Numbered from the stretch's first letter, positions 9,545 through 20,589 are shown. The stretch is 64,000 bases of DNA from Eledone cirrhosa (GCA_964016885.1 OZ024744.1:68069051-68133050); one strand, 5' to 3'. The notes: generated by a model from the letters alone, not told the origin. Made by a program: numbers and translations.

Positions 9545-12500
9545 TCAGCAAATGTACTGAGGGGAAGCACTTCTCTCTCCACCCTCACCTTCCTTTCCAA
9601 GTGAAACTTGAAAAAGTTGAAAAGTGTCTGCCTTCAGTCCTTTCAACCTGGTCCACCATACAACCTCTTTCGCTACTGCCACCAGACAGAGGAAAATTGC
9701 CTGCCCATTCTTGCCAAAAGAAGGCGGCGGGTCGATCTTCACTATGGACTCGGCCGATAGCCGGATCCATTCTACACGCGACAACAACTGTTTGACATAA
9801 CTCCACAAGTCAGTAATGCACAGACACTGTGCAGAATGGTTTCGTCACTATGCGCGCATCTCGGACAGGTCCGTCTGACAGCACGTCCGTGCCTGTAGAG
9901 TTTATTTCGAACCAGCAGTGCCCCTCGGTAGTACTGCGAAGCGAGGGATTTTTTGAAATTATCCATCGTCCCCGGCTCGAAAGTCCTCCGGAACTGACTG
10001 GTTAGTTCGACTTCATCAACGCCCAGAGCCTCTCCGACTGCGTCGTCGCACTTGCCCACCACTAATCCTCTATAGAACTCGAGAGTGGAAGTTCCACTGA
10101 CCGCATTGCCGGCCTGGTAGAGGGCAGTGGGTGCCTAGCAACATTCCAGATGCCAGTCATGCAGTTTCGGTCTCTTCTTCAACCAGGACTGCAGCTCAGT
10201 CAAAGAAACGAGCTGCAGAAAGACCTGTCTGACAAACGACGACCACACCTGTTCACCGTTTAAGCAGAATATCTGGAGATGCCGCAGTCTCAGCGCATGT
10301 CTGCGCATCATTAGCCACGGCATGCCCAGCCCCCCACGTAGAGGGTGCTGGCAGCAGATGGACCACCCTACCAACGGAACATGTCCCCTCTCCTCCACAA
10401 CAATTTGAAGAGGAACCGTTTCAAGTTGGCAAGGCGCGAACGGGGGCAAGGGACGATGGTCAGGCGGTAGTAGATTACGGATACGATGTACGCTTTTGCC
10501 ACCTCCGCCCGACCTTTCCATAAATAGCTTCCTCGCAGCCCATTTCTGGGTGAGAGTGGCTATCCTGCCCGTCACCTCGTCCCAATTATTATCCACCTGG
10601 AGGTCTGGCCTGAACCAAACCCGGAGCAACTTTACTTGTCCGTCCAGCGTCCAATGACTTGCCTCTCCAGGTGCCGAGTTGCAAGACCACCAACTTTTCC
10701 GGTTAAGTTTTGCTCCCGTCAACCTTTCATATTCCTCCAATAAGTTGCCGACCACCTCGATTTCCGAGGTGTCCGACACCATTACGGTGATGTCGTCCGT
10801 ATAAGCCCACACGGCCTTTCTGTGTCCCGGTTTGAGCGGGATGCTCTGCAAAAGCTCTAGCTTTTGCAGTAAAGGCTCGAGAGTCAATACGTACAGAAGG
10901 GAGGAGAGAGGGTACCCTTGATGGACTGATCGGGAGATCTGAAATGGTTCTGAGAGGTGGCCATTAACTTTGACCACTGAGCAGATGCCGCTATGCATTG
11001 CAGCGATCCAGCTTCTGAAAACGGGGCCGAAGCCAGCTGCCTTGAGGACAGCCTCCAGGTACCAATGGTCGACCCTATCGAATGCTTTCGATTGTTCTAA
11101 ATTGACCAGTGCCCCTCCGAAGTCAGGTTTACACCCTACCCTCTCTATGATGTACCGCATGAGGTGGAGGTTGTCGTGTATGGACCTGGTTGGGATTGCG
11201 CAAGTTTGTGGCTCCCCAACCAAATCCTCGATGACAAGTGCCAACATCTTCACTAACACCTTGGCCAAAATCTTAAACTCTGTGTTGAACAGAGTTATGG
11301 GCCTGAAATTGTCTAATGTGTTCCTCTTGTTCTCATCTTTCCTTATCAGCGTCACTACGCCCCGGCTCACAGAACTGGGAATACTCGCATTCTGCTGCCA
11401 GTTGCAGTAGAGCGCTTCGAGGAGATCGGAGAACAAGTCTGGCATATTTACGTAAAACTCGTAGGACAGAGCATCCAAACCAGGTGACTTGCGCCTCATG
11501 CAGCCGACAAGGGCATCCTGAATCTCGGATGAAGTAATCGGCATTTGCAGCGCTCAGCATAGGCCATCGAGAGTTTCGGCACGCCATTGAGATAGGGACT
11601 GAAGTCCGCCACCTTCTCTGACCCGCCACATCCCCAAAACAACCGAGTAAAATGTTGGCGAAAGGCCTCACACATTCGCTTGGAATCACTCAGCCGGTGT
11701 CCGTCTCGGTCCATCAAAGACCGAATTATGGTTTTATTACCACATTGCGCCTCCGCCACGCGGGCCCATCAAACAACTTTGGTTCCCTCGTTTCTCAGGG
11801 CATGCGCCTTAGCTCTGACAATGCAACCTTGGTGTTTCGCATTGAAGAAATGGTCTAATGCCATTCTCGCCGCTAGCACGTCAGTTGCAATGCCACTACA
11901 AACAGCCTCGTCTAACTTATCTACCAGCTCCCCCTCCTTTCTAGTTTTCTCTAAACCCTATCGACATTACTCTAATCTCTGTTGAGAGCTCCCCCACCAT
12001 CTTTTGTTGACGACTCCCCCTGTCACCTAAATTGTTGACCCGGTCCTTGTAAGCCTTACGTGCCGGAAACGACATGTTCAGCTTCCAGTAACCAGGTTCT
12101 AAACTACGCGTCTTATCTAAGTCGACCATACAGATCACAAACTTGTGATCTGAATAGGTGACTGTTTTAAACCGTGGACAGCTTACACTATTACTGTCTA
12201 TTTTCCTAATGAATATCCTGTCTATATACGATCTAGATGACCCTATGCGGTTGGTCCAGGTCCACATTGGTGCATTAGGGAAATCTAGTCGGTACCTGTC
12301 AGACAGTTGGAACTGGCTGATCAAGTACTTGAGGTTTTTGCACCCCACCCCCACTCCCCGCTCCTATTGGATTCTCCCACACAGTCCCAACGTGCATCTA
12401 AGATACCGTTCCAGTCCCCCGCTAACAGTAAAGGGCAAGACGTACCCAGGTGTCTAAAGAAGTCCGGCCGTCCTGCCCCAGACGGCCACCAGTTTAAAGG

Positions 12501-12807
12501 CACCACCTTCGCTATTGTTCACGTCCAGGGCCACCAACTTACCATCCCGGAAGAGCGACTTTACCTCAAGATCCAGGCCTTTCCTAAACAGCACTTCCAC
12601 CCCACCTCCCATTCCCGGCCAACTAATAGATGCAAAGATCTGATAGTCGTCGAAAATGGGAGCTAGTGCGCGCGTGTCGGAAATCCTGGTCTCGCTGACG
12701 GCAATTACATCCATTTCTAGAGACCTAAGGTCGTTGAGCAGGTGACCCTGCTTCCAGGACGATCCCAGGCCTCGAACATTTAAACTTCCTACTCTTAATA
12801 CGGTCAT
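9545..12807 (-). pseudogene. LINE copy A ORF2: endonuclease plus reverse transcriptase
   Basis: The start ATG at 12807 reads MTVLRVGSLNVRGLGSSWKQ, aligned with ORF2 of copies B and C. Endonuclease motifs are SETRIS (catalytic Glu, about 12690), GDWNGILDARWD (about 12440), TWTNRIGSSRSYIDR (about 12260) and SDHKFVI (about 12150). The endonuclease is split over frames near 12490 and 12340. The RT frame (11544-10135) holds RKSPGLDALSYEFY, NFRPITLFNTEFKILAK, SKAFDRVDHWYLEA (motif A), VHQGYPLSSLLY (motif B) and WAYTDDITVMV (motif C, with Thr in place of Ala). Further frames carry CPRCAHSDETILHS (about 9870) and the C-terminal WWTRLKGLKADTF. ORF2 protein would nick target DNA and reverse-transcribe its own RNA. 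It is inactivated by several frameshifts. Confidence 0.85.
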
Positions 12808-12840
12808 GTTGGCAGGCTAAAAGAGAGAGGAAAGGTTTAC

Positions 12841-14776
12841 TTACCTTCCGGGCTCTTGTGAAGGTCGGGTGGTTCGACCTCTATAGTTGGTGGGGTTTCT
12901 TTTGGGAACCCCTTTAAAAGTCTTGAAGTCGGTTTTACGTTCGGAGTTCCCACGTCCCGAGGAAAGCTGTCTCATATCTCTTTGTATAAATTTGAGCGAC
13001 ATTTGCACCAGAAACAAATCTTCCGGCACGCAATATGTGCTCGATTTTAAAATTTCCCCCTCTTTTTGTATTTCTTTACTTCGTGCTACAAGGGCCATCG
13101 ATTCCTTGTTGGCCCGCCTGACAAGCACGAAGTTTTGTATGTTTTGTTGGTGTGATTTTATTTGTTTGCATGACTATGGTGGTGATGGTTTTGGTGGTGT
13201 TGTTTCGGGTGTGTCTGTGTTTGTTGTGAGTGCGATATCTGTGGTTTCAGATGTTTGCGTGTGCATTTCTTCTTGCGTCTGTTTAGGTTGTTTGTGTTTG
13301 GGGGATTCTGGTGATGGTGGTGTTGAAGTTGGTGTTGTTGGGGGTATGTTTGCGTGGGTGGTGTCTGAATTTTTTTATTGTGGGTGTTTTTCTGCTTTGT
13401 TGAGTTTTTTTTCTTTTTGTGTTTCCTTTTTTGTATTTTTGGCGATTTTGGTTTTCCCTCATCTTCACAACTGGTAGATGAGGGGTCTGTGTCTGTGTGT
13501 TTATGTTTTTATTGTTGTGTGTATTTGTGGGGGAAGGGAAATTTGACAACTTTCCTCGTTTCTCCCCTGGGTAGTCAATGTTGGTGGTGGTGTTTCTATT
13601 GGTGTTGTTGCTGGTAGTTTTGCCAGTGCTGGTGTTGGTTGTGGTCCTCGCCCCGGCATTAGCAGCAGTGGAGCCCTTCGACCCCTTGCATCTTTCAGCA
13701 GTTGAGGGTAGAATGGTTTTTTTCCCCAGAAACTAAACAATGCGGCCTTCCGCCCTCAGTCATAATGTGAATTACCGTCCTGTTCTGAAGACAGATGTGG
13801 TCCAGAATTGTCTTCACATTCTCGGGCCTGATCTGGAGAAGGATATCCAGGTCAACCCCGGACCAGTCCTCTCTGGCCATTCTTGTCACTTCTATCGGGA
13901 CGGTATCCGTCCCCTCCACAATCACACATCACAGAAGCCACCACATGTCAAGTCCTGGTGGGATACTGGGAATGCGGAGACGAGCTGTTCTATTTCCCAT
14001 GTGGGAGGGGTACATTATGACCTTGCTGGTTTTGCAAGGGGTCATAGCATGTTTCATAATGAGGGCTTCTGACTTAAACAGCACCGAAATGGTGCCATAT
14101 TGTCTGCCCCTCGCTATGTATTTGGTGTCATCCCTGGTACACCTCAGCGTGACTTCAACATCTGCTTGTGTAATTAAAGCTGCCCTCTTGGTTTCTGCTG
14201 AGATGTATCTGCAATGCACCCTTCCGCGCTCCACTGCTTCAATAGCTTCTACCGAGACAGTTAAGTTGGCCCAGGTTTGCTCTTGCTTGATGAGCTTCCA
14301 GGCCTGGGCCAACTTTTCATCTTTGTTCAAGAGGTCCATGCTGAAGCATGGCCTCTTTTTGGCTGTTTCCGCAGCGAAAGTATTTTTGTTGTTTTCGTTG
14401 GTGGTGTTGTTGTCGTTGTTCTTGTTGGTGTTGTTGCTGTTATCCCTGTTGCAGTTGGTTGTGTCTTTGGTGCCGCCGTTGTTGTTCTCGATGCAATTTG
14501 TATGTTGCTGTTGTCGCTATTTGTTTTCATATTATTCGAGTTAATATTGTTGTTGCATCTGTTGTCCTTTTTTCTGATGTCTGTATTTTGGTTGTGATTG
14601 GTGTGATCATTTTTTTCAAAATTAGAGTTCTGTGTTGTTGTCATTGCTATCTTTGTTCGCGTTGTTTGTGGTGGTGTTTGTTGTATTAATTTCTGTGTTC
14701 GCTGTAACTCTCCTCTCAACTTTTACATAACAGCAGACATATTGCTGGGGGGGGGGGGGGGGGGGGGGCTAGCCAT
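12841..14776 (-). pseudogene. LINE copy A ORF1 (RNA-binding, gag-like)
   Basis: ORF1 probably starts at ATG 14776, in the context AACATGGCTAGC, like AACATGGCTACG in copy B. Ser then seven Pro codons follow (the poly-G tract), and a TAA eight codons later is followed in the same frame by an Asn/Thr-rich region to about 14330. Continuing frames (14339-13929, 13925-13695) contain ARGRQYGTISVLF and RLRIPSIPPG, aligning with ITRGKKYATVDVLF and RVKLTHVPPG of copy B in an RRM-like region. The zinc knuckle is degenerate (GGRPHCLVSGEKN against KCFRCGSKTH). C-terminal remnants run to about 12841. LINE ORF1 proteins bind the element RNA. Confidence 0.65.
14747..14768. repeat. Poly-G tract, 22 bases
   Basis: The homopolymer lies at codons 3-10 of LINE copy A ORF1 on the minus strand. 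There it supplies the last base of the AGC codon and seven Pro codons. Confidence 0.9.
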
Positions 14777-14828
14777 GTTTTTTTTGTTTTTCGATAATTT
14801 TTAAATGTAAATAGTTCAAATATTATAC

Positions 14829-14847
14829 TTGCCCCTTCACAGGGCAA
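14829..14847 (-). other. Possible hairpin in LINE copy A 5' UTR
   Basis: TTGCCC and GGGCAA pair around a 7-base loop, about 50-70 bases upstream of the ORF1 ATG. The hairpin in copies B and C sits at a similar distance from their ATG. Confidence 0.4.
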
Positions 14848-14944
14848 ATCCAAAGGCTTATATCCCTTACACAACAAAAATTTAACAATAAATAATTATG
14901 ACAGGTAAATAAAGAAACTTACGAGAGCGAGCAAAAAGACATTC

Positions 14945-15195
14945 GATCAGACGAATAATAATAATAATAATAATGTTTTCTTTTCTACTATAGGCACAAG
15001 GCCAGCAATTTGGGTGGAGAGGAAAGTCAATTAAATTGACCCCAGTGCATTACTGGTACTTTATTTTATCGACCTCATAAGGATGAAAGGCAAAGCTAAC
15101 CTCAGCGGGATTTGAACTCAGAACGTAACGGGCTATAACTCTATACTGTAAAGCAGGGTGTCATGCTCTACTGATGCTGCCAATCCAGTGAAATG
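14945..15195 (-). mobile_element. tRNA-derived SINE, near full length
   Basis: On the minus strand a tRNA-like head has a B-box-like GTTCAAATCC near 15112, followed by the body 'ttcatccttatgaggtcgat', 'aaataaagtaccagtaatgc', 'ttgctggccttgtgcctata' and an (ATT)n tail at about 14970-14955. The same family recurs throughout the window. Its tail bases AAGAAAACATTATTATTATT match the 3' end of LINE copy B. It is non-coding. Confidence 0.88.
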
Positions 15196-16550
15196 ATTAG
15201 TGAAATGGAAGGAATTGTATTATCAGATGGACAAGTTATGAGGGAAATTGATAACAATGGGTATAAACCAAATAAAAGAGAAGGAAATGCAAGAGCTGTT
15301 ATCAAAAGAATGTAGGCGGTCACTGTATTTGGTGTTAAAAACAAAGTTATGTGGTAGGAATAAGATACTGGCTATGAACATATAGACTCTTGCAGCTCTA
15401 AGGTATAGTGCTGGTGTGATGGAGTGGAGATGTGATGAACTTAAGGAAATTGATAGAAAGACCAGGAAAATTAATACACTACATGGAGCTCTACACCCTA
15501 AATGTGACGTGGACAGGTTGTATCTATCACAACAGAGAGGAAGAAGAGGTCTCATTAGCTGTGAAATGTGTGTGAAATCAGAGAAAAATAATCTGGCATG
15601 GTCTGTAGAGAATTCAAAGAAGAGATTGATGGCAGGAGCAAAAAAAATAAAGGTCCTTAACAGTGATGAAGCAAAGGAAAAGGGAGAATTTAAGCAAGAC
15701 AGACAGAATGATACCTTGAATAGATGGAAAGAGAACAAAATGTATGGTTAATTCTTGTGTAAAATGCTTGAGACAGTTGACAAAGATAAGAACTGACAAT
15801 GGACTGGGAAAAGTTACTTAAAAGTTGAAACTGAAGCCCTTATTTTCGCAGCCCAGGAACAGGCACTGAGAATGAATTATATCAAGTTCGAAATTGACAA
15901 ATTAGTGAATTCCCCACTTGGTAGGTTGTGTGGTGAGAAAGGTGAAACAATAAACCACATTATCAGTGAATGTAAGATGCTTGCTTAGAAAGAGTACGAG
16001 AGAAGGCACAACAACATTGTCAGATTGGTTCATTGGAAGCTCTGTCATAAGTGTGACATGAGCAAAATTGAGAAATAGTATGAACACCAACAGGAAAGGG
16101 TGGCTGAAAATGAACAATATAAGATCTTGTGGGACATGACTATCCAGCGTGACCATTTGTAACATTGTTGTAGTAGAAAAGAAGAATAACAACGCATGTA
16201 TTATGGATATTGCTTCACCATGGGACCAGATTGTGAATGAGAAGGAAAGTGAGAAAGTTGAAAAATACCAGGAGCTGAAGAGAAAAATCAGGAAACTATG
16301 GAGAATCAGTGGTACAGATTGTGGTTGGAGCACTGGGAATAGTTAGTAAAAGGTTAGATGCATGGCTTGAGAAGCTAGAATAGGATTGTTGCAGAAAACA
16401 GCCTTGCTAGGAACAGCAAGGATCCTAAGGTGGGTGTTGGAAAGTTGACGGAGAAGGAATGACCCAAAAGACTTTTAGCCATTGGCTATAGTTAGTTATT
16501 TTAGTATATCGTTGGTATAACATCTACCAGAGCAAAAGCATTATGAATGA
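15196..16550 (+). pseudogene. LINE 3' fragment: C-terminal part of a reverse transcriptase polyprotein
   Basis: Recognisable in several frames are YSAGVMEWRCDELKEIDRKT and LHGALHPKCDVDRLYL, then RGRRGLISCEMCVKSEKNNL (about 15405-15600). Further on come GRLCGEKGETINHIISECKM (about 15920-15985), LVHWKLCHKCD (about 16025) and ACIMDIASPWDQ...EKVEKYQELKRKI (about 16190-16290). These match the post-RT and C-terminal regions of a LINE group common in invertebrates. QKTALLGTARILR near 16395 is its usual end. The RT core is missing, so this is a 5'-truncated copy with several stops. It ends at (AAT)n at about 16550. Confidence 0.7.
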
Positions 16551-16625
16551 CAATAATAATAATAATGAATTCTTTATTAACCACAAAGTGTTTACATCAA
16601 GAAAAACATTATGATGACACAGGAC
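16551..16625 (-). repeat. Tx1-clade LINE 3' end fragment
   Basis: The reverse complement reads 'gtaaacactttgtggttaat' then 'aaagaattcattattattatt', matching the ends of copies B and C ('aacccttgtggttaataaag'). Only the last ~70 bases are present. Confidence 0.7.
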
Positions 16626-16649
16626 AAAAACATATAGTGTGTGAATGGT

Positions 16650-16805
16650 TAACATAGGTAAAAGACCAGCAATTTTGAGGGAAGTGGAAAATTGATTAAA
16701 TATATCTCAGTACTTGACTGGTACTTTATATTTAAATCATGCAAGGGTATAAGTTGAAGCTAGTTGACCATGAGAGAATTTAAACATAGAATCCAAAGAG
16801 TTTAA
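16650..16805 (-). mobile_element. Diverged SINE of the same tRNA-derived family
   Basis: Modules 'gaccagcaattttgaggg', 'gattaaatatatctcagtac' and 'tgactggtactttatat' follow the family order but are more diverged than the copy at 14945. Confidence 0.6.
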
Positions 16806-17296
16806 ATAAATACCTCAAGGCTTTTTATTTTCCTGTTTTCATGGCCCTGCTAACAAATACTAATAAGAATGAGAATGAGAACAAGTTTTGGATAATTGAA
16901 GTGGAAGTAGAAGGGGCTCCTTTTATCAGAGGGAAGGAAAACCAAAATTCTGAGTTGAGGATTGAAATATACAGAATAAATAATTTATTAATAATAAAAA
17001 TAATAAAAATCATAAACAAATCTATTTCAGATAACAACACTACAGATATTTAAAAACTGAAAATGAAGGGAAGGGCAAGGGCTCTCAAGTTACATAAGAA
17101 TGGGAGGGGAAGTTGAATTTGAGAAGCACAAAAATGATACCAATAAGGATAAGAACATTAGGATTGGTCATCAAACACTTAGGAGTGTTATTTGAAGGGA
17201 ATTTGCATTTCACCAAAAAAACTGTTTTGTTAGGAACTGCAAGAATTCAGCACAAAATGGCTTCAATCTGAGGTCATATGACTTTGGGAGATTTAA
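16806..17296. other. No gene recognised
   Basis: AT-rich sequence with a short open stretch on both strands at about 16825-17050 that resembles no known family. Nothing else is seen. Confidence 0.4.
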
Positions 17297-17515
17297 TCCT
17301 TTAATGTTCAAACCACCAAAACCGGCCAGAATTCTCTACCTCTTTCTGTTGAAACTGGCTGTAACTGGTCGCTCAAACTGATGTTAAGGTATTGTTCTCA
17401 AAATAAATACTTTCAAAATCTCATAGATTCGATATTATGTGAGATAATTATGTGAGGTAAAGCCTTTGCATTGAAAATATAATAGTTTATATAGAGTAAT
17501 GTGAATACTAAAGAG
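17297..17515. mobile_element. piggyBac-like MITE, copy 1
   Basis: The stretch is flanked by TTAA at 17293-17296 and 17516-17519. It is about 80% similar by eye to the better-preserved element at 46315-46523, sharing 'gatgttaaggtattgttctc' and 'gattcgatattatgtgagat'. Its terminal inverted repeats have decayed. Confidence 0.75.
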
Positions 17516-17639
17516 TTAAAATCATCACCAGTCTAAGAACTGAGCAAAATTGGAATAAAAATATAAAATAACAAGATGAAGGATGGTCAAGCACAGAAAA
17601 TGACTGCAATTACAGTGAGTTGCTATGAAATCATCAGCA

Positions 17640-17790
17640 TTTAACGTCCATTTTTCCATACTTGCATGGGTCAGACAGGCCATCCACGCTGAGAGTCAAG
17701 TCTGGCCAGGATTGGTTATACTCTACCTTGCTTTGACAGGACAGTAAATTTGGCCAGGGTTTTTACAGCTGGATGCTCTTCCTAACACCA
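17640..17790 (-). mobile_element. SINE of the 'ggaagggcatccag' type
   Basis: On the minus strand the sequence ends in the family tail 'ggaaaaatggacgttaaatg' (about 17660-17640) and carries a relative of the 'aaggaagggcatccag' module near 17780. A tandem array adjoins it on the plus side. Confidence 0.7.
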
Positions 17791-17794
17791 ACCA

Positions 17795-18120
17795 TATTTA
17801 CAGTGTGGGACTGGATGGTCCTGTTATGAGGAGTGACAGGCGAGTTGGCCACGCTGAACCCTTTACACAGGGGAACCACAGTTTGGTAGCCTGGAACTGG
17901 ATGGCACCACTATGAGGGGGGACAGGCCAGTTGGCTGAATGAATCCGTTCATCACAGAGGGACTACAGTTTAGTATAGCAACCACATATGCAGAGTGGAA
18001 CTGGATGGCACCACTATGAGGAGAGACAGGCCAGTTGACTGCACCAGACCCTTCTCACAGCTGGACCACAGTTTGGGAGCCTGGAACTAGATGGCACAAC
18101 TATGAGAATAGACAGGTCAG
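17795..18120. repeat. Tandem repeat, about 4 units of 85-105 bp
   Basis: 'ggaactggatggcaccacta' (or a close variant) followed by 'tgaggagagacaggccagtt' recurs with starts near 17808, 17902, 17997 and 18084. Unit length varies. Confidence 0.75.
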
Positions 18121-18123
18121 TTG

Positions 18124-18267
18124 ATAGCTTATAAAAATCGGGTAAATAACCTCAGAGACGGAAAAATGTTGACAGCAGCTGCCACAAAGAACTCTCTATC
18201 TCTTTGAAGCAGCCACTGGCAGGAATTTTACACCATTAAGAGTCTCTACCCGATTTTTATAAGCTAT
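18124..18267. repeat. 21-bp perfect inverted repeat with 102-bp spacer
   Basis: The left arm is 18124-18144 and the right arm 18247-18267, exact reverse complements (core CTTATAAAAATCGGGTA). 'gtcagtt' beside the outer ends suggests longer, interrupted arms. It may be a small MITE or a foldback; no target duplication was identified. Confidence 0.75.
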
Positions 18268-18499
18268 TATTATAAAAACTGACTTTTCTGTGCTTGAGCA
18301 TCCTACATCTTATAAATTTATTTCCTAGGCACTTCATAAGTTTGAAAATTCAAGCCTCACACATGATGTTTGTGTAATAATAATAATAATAATTTCATTC
18401 AACCACACTGGTGCATAACTTTGAGGGAAGGTTTTTTTTTTATTGAATTGATCCTCTTTATTTTGTTTTTACATAAGAAATCAGAGGTGTCAATGTACA

Positions 18500-18805
18500 C
18501 TCTCACAGGCATGGCCAGGTGGCAAGGGAGTTGAACTTACGATCATAATGTTGTGGGCTCAATTCCTGGACCGGGTTGTGTCTTGTTTTCTTGAGCAAAA
18601 CACTTCATTTTACATTGTTCCAGTATAATCAGGTGAAAATGAGTACCAGCAATAGCTGGGGGCTTAACTCTATAATTGACTGGCATCCTATCCAGGCAGT
18701 GGGTGGGGGTGGGGGGTCTTGTATTCTCAGTTGTTTAATGCCACGAAAACCAGGATAAGCACTGGCCCAATGAGCCTCCAGGCTTGAGACAAACTTTAGA
18801 CTTTT
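18500..18805 (+). mobile_element. tRNA-derived SINE, second type
   Basis: The tRNA-like head 'ggccaggtggcaagggagtt' with a B-box-like 'gggctcaattcctgg' (about 18548-18570) is followed by 'cttgagcaaaacacttcatt' and 'caggataagcactggcccaa'. This layout is typical of tRNA-derived SINEs; the subfamily name is not assigned. Confidence 0.7.
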
Positions 18806-18824
18806 TTTTTTAGACACACAATGA

Positions 18825-18975
18825 TATAGTTGATACAGTTAATAATCAGCAGAGGAAATATGAACAAGAAGGGTGATCCATAGATTTATCATTCTGGGAA
18901 GAATTGACTGAGAAATGTATTTTTGTGTGGATTTAAATATGGTAACATTGATGAGCAGAGGGAGAGATATTAAGT
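18825..18975 (+). repeat. Dispersed repeat, first copy
   Basis: 'atatagttgatacagttaat', 'atatgaacaagaagggtgat' and 'ccatagattt' recur at 20590-20740 in the same orientation and order. Two copies thus bracket the 48-bp array. Confidence 0.75.
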
Positions 18976-19228
18976 GACTGGGAGAGGATGAGCTTAGATG
19001 GAGTGATGGAGTCCTGCTTTATAGAACTGGTTCAAGAGACAGAGGAGAGAAGAAGCAGTACTTCTGTATTGTGTCAGTGAATGAGGTTTCAGTTATGTAT
19101 TCTAGATATGTATATGTGTATATGTATGTAGAGGTGTGTGTGTGTAGGATCCAAAGCTCTGCCTCAGATATATATATATATATGAACACTATTTCAGAGT
19201 AGACGATAGATGCAGTATTTTGTTATAG

Positions 19229-20110
19229 GTTATGACAAAAAGCACCCAGTCCACACTGTAAAGTGGTCATGCAGGTGTTATGACAAAAAGCACCCTGCCC
19301 ACTCTGTACATTGGTCATGTAGGTGTCACGACAAAAAGCACCCAGCCCACACTGTAAAGTGGTCATGTAGGTGTCACGATAAAAAGCACCCAGTCCACAC
19401 TGTAAAGTGGTCATGCAGGTGTTATGACAAAAAGCACCCTGCCCACTCTGTACATTGGTCATGTAGGTGTCACGACAAAAAGCACCCAGCCCACACTGTA
19501 AAGTGGTCATGTAGGTGTTACGACAAAAAGCACCCAGTCCACACTGTAAAGTGGTCATGCAGGTGTTATGACAAAAAGCACCTTGCCCACTCTGTACATT
19601 GGTCATGTAGGTGTCACGACAAAAAGCACCCAGCCCACACTGTAAAGTGGTCATGTAGGTGTCACGACAAAAATCACCCAGTCCACACTGTAAAGTGGTC
19701 ATGTAGGTGTCATGGCAAAAAGCACCCAGCCCACACTGTAAAGTGGTCATGCAGGTGTTATGACAAAAAGCACCTAGTCCACACTGTAAAGTGGTCATGT
19801 AGGTGTCATGACAAAAAGCACCCAGTCCACACTGTAAAGTGGTCATGTAGGTATCACGACAAAAAGCACCTAGCCCACACTGTAAAGTGGTCATGTAGGT
19901 GTCACGACAAAAAGCACCCAGTCCACACTGTAAAGTGGTCATGTAGGTGTCATGACAAAAAACACCCAGCCCACACTGTAAAGTGGTCATGTAGGTGTCA
20001 TGGCAAAAAGCACCCAGCCCACACTGTAAAGTGGTCATGTAGGTGTTATGACAAAAAGCACCCAGCCCACACTGTAAAGTGGTCGTGTAGGTGTCATGAC
20101 AAAAAGCACC
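19229..20110. repeat. 48-bp minisatellite, about 18 units
   Basis: The unit begins 'tatgacaaaaagcaccc', continues 'agtccacactgtaaagtgg' and ends 'tcatgcaggtgt'. The first nine units show a three-unit (144-bp) higher-order pattern, in which every third unit carries 'cactctgtacattggtc'. Because 48 is divisible by three, both strands stay open for over 300 codons; I read this as a by-product of the period, not a gene. The array abuts a SINE tail at 20111. Confidence 0.93.
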
Positions 20111-20286
20111 GTTATAAATGAGGGTGGCATAAGGAAGGGCATCCAGCTGTAGAAACCTAACCAGAAATAGTTCTGTATGAGCAAGACGGTCACCTGACTC
20201 AACTTGCCTCAAATGGGACAACCTCCCTAACCCATGCTATCTTGGAAAATGTACGTTAAACAATGATGATGATGATGATGATGATG
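20111..20286 (+). mobile_element. SINE of the 'ggaagggcatccag' type, 3' part
   Basis: 'aaggaagggcatccagctgt' is followed by 'aacccatgctatcttggaaa' and 'atgtacgttaaacaatgatg' with a (GAT)n tail, as in cephalopod SINEs. Its 5' part is replaced by the 48-bp array. Confidence 0.8.
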
Positions 20287-20589
20287 AAAGATGTGTATTT
20301 ACTATAAAAGGTTGTCATGGTTTGCTGACCAAGGAGGATGTAATGTTGATGCATTTGATGGTATGCTCAGGAAGAGAAAAAAGTCACAGTGGACATGACT
20401 TCTTAAAAAATGACCATAAAAAGAGTGACAAAAGGACACATCACCAGAAAGAAGCAGACTGATTAAAAAGACACGTTCTCATGTTCTCCACATTCCATTA
20501 GGTTTAAAAAAAAAAAAAGGCTTCCACATATGAAATGAGAGAAGACAAGGTAGGTTAGATGCTACAATTTATGTACACTCTCATACACT
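20287..20589. other. No gene recognised
   Basis: Unique-looking AT-rich sequence with an A12 run near 20507. Nothing identifiable is present. Confidence 0.4.

Larger units (their letters stand above)
9217..14900 (-). mobile_element. Tx1/L1-clade LINE, copy A (divergent, decayed)
   Basis: On the minus strand this is a two-ORF LINE: Asn/Thr-rich ORF1 (from 14776), ORF2 with endonuclease, RT and C-terminal Cys/His segment, and an (ATT)n tail at 9229-9217. ORF2 is clearly homologous to copies B and C, including SIHDNLHLMRYI and SSLLYVLTLEPLL, which resemble the Xenopus Tx1 group within the L1 superfamily. ORF1 is much more diverged. Many frameshifts are present. The 5' boundary is uncertain; the upstream (AAT)n at about 14957 belongs to a SINE. 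Confidence 0.85.

Noticed and set aside
19210..20221. Open frames of over 300 codons on both strands with Cys/His-rich 16-residue repeats
   Set aside because: They are explained by a 48-bp tandem unit without stops in these frames. Both strands are open, there is no start or promoter context, and the array is attached to a SINE.
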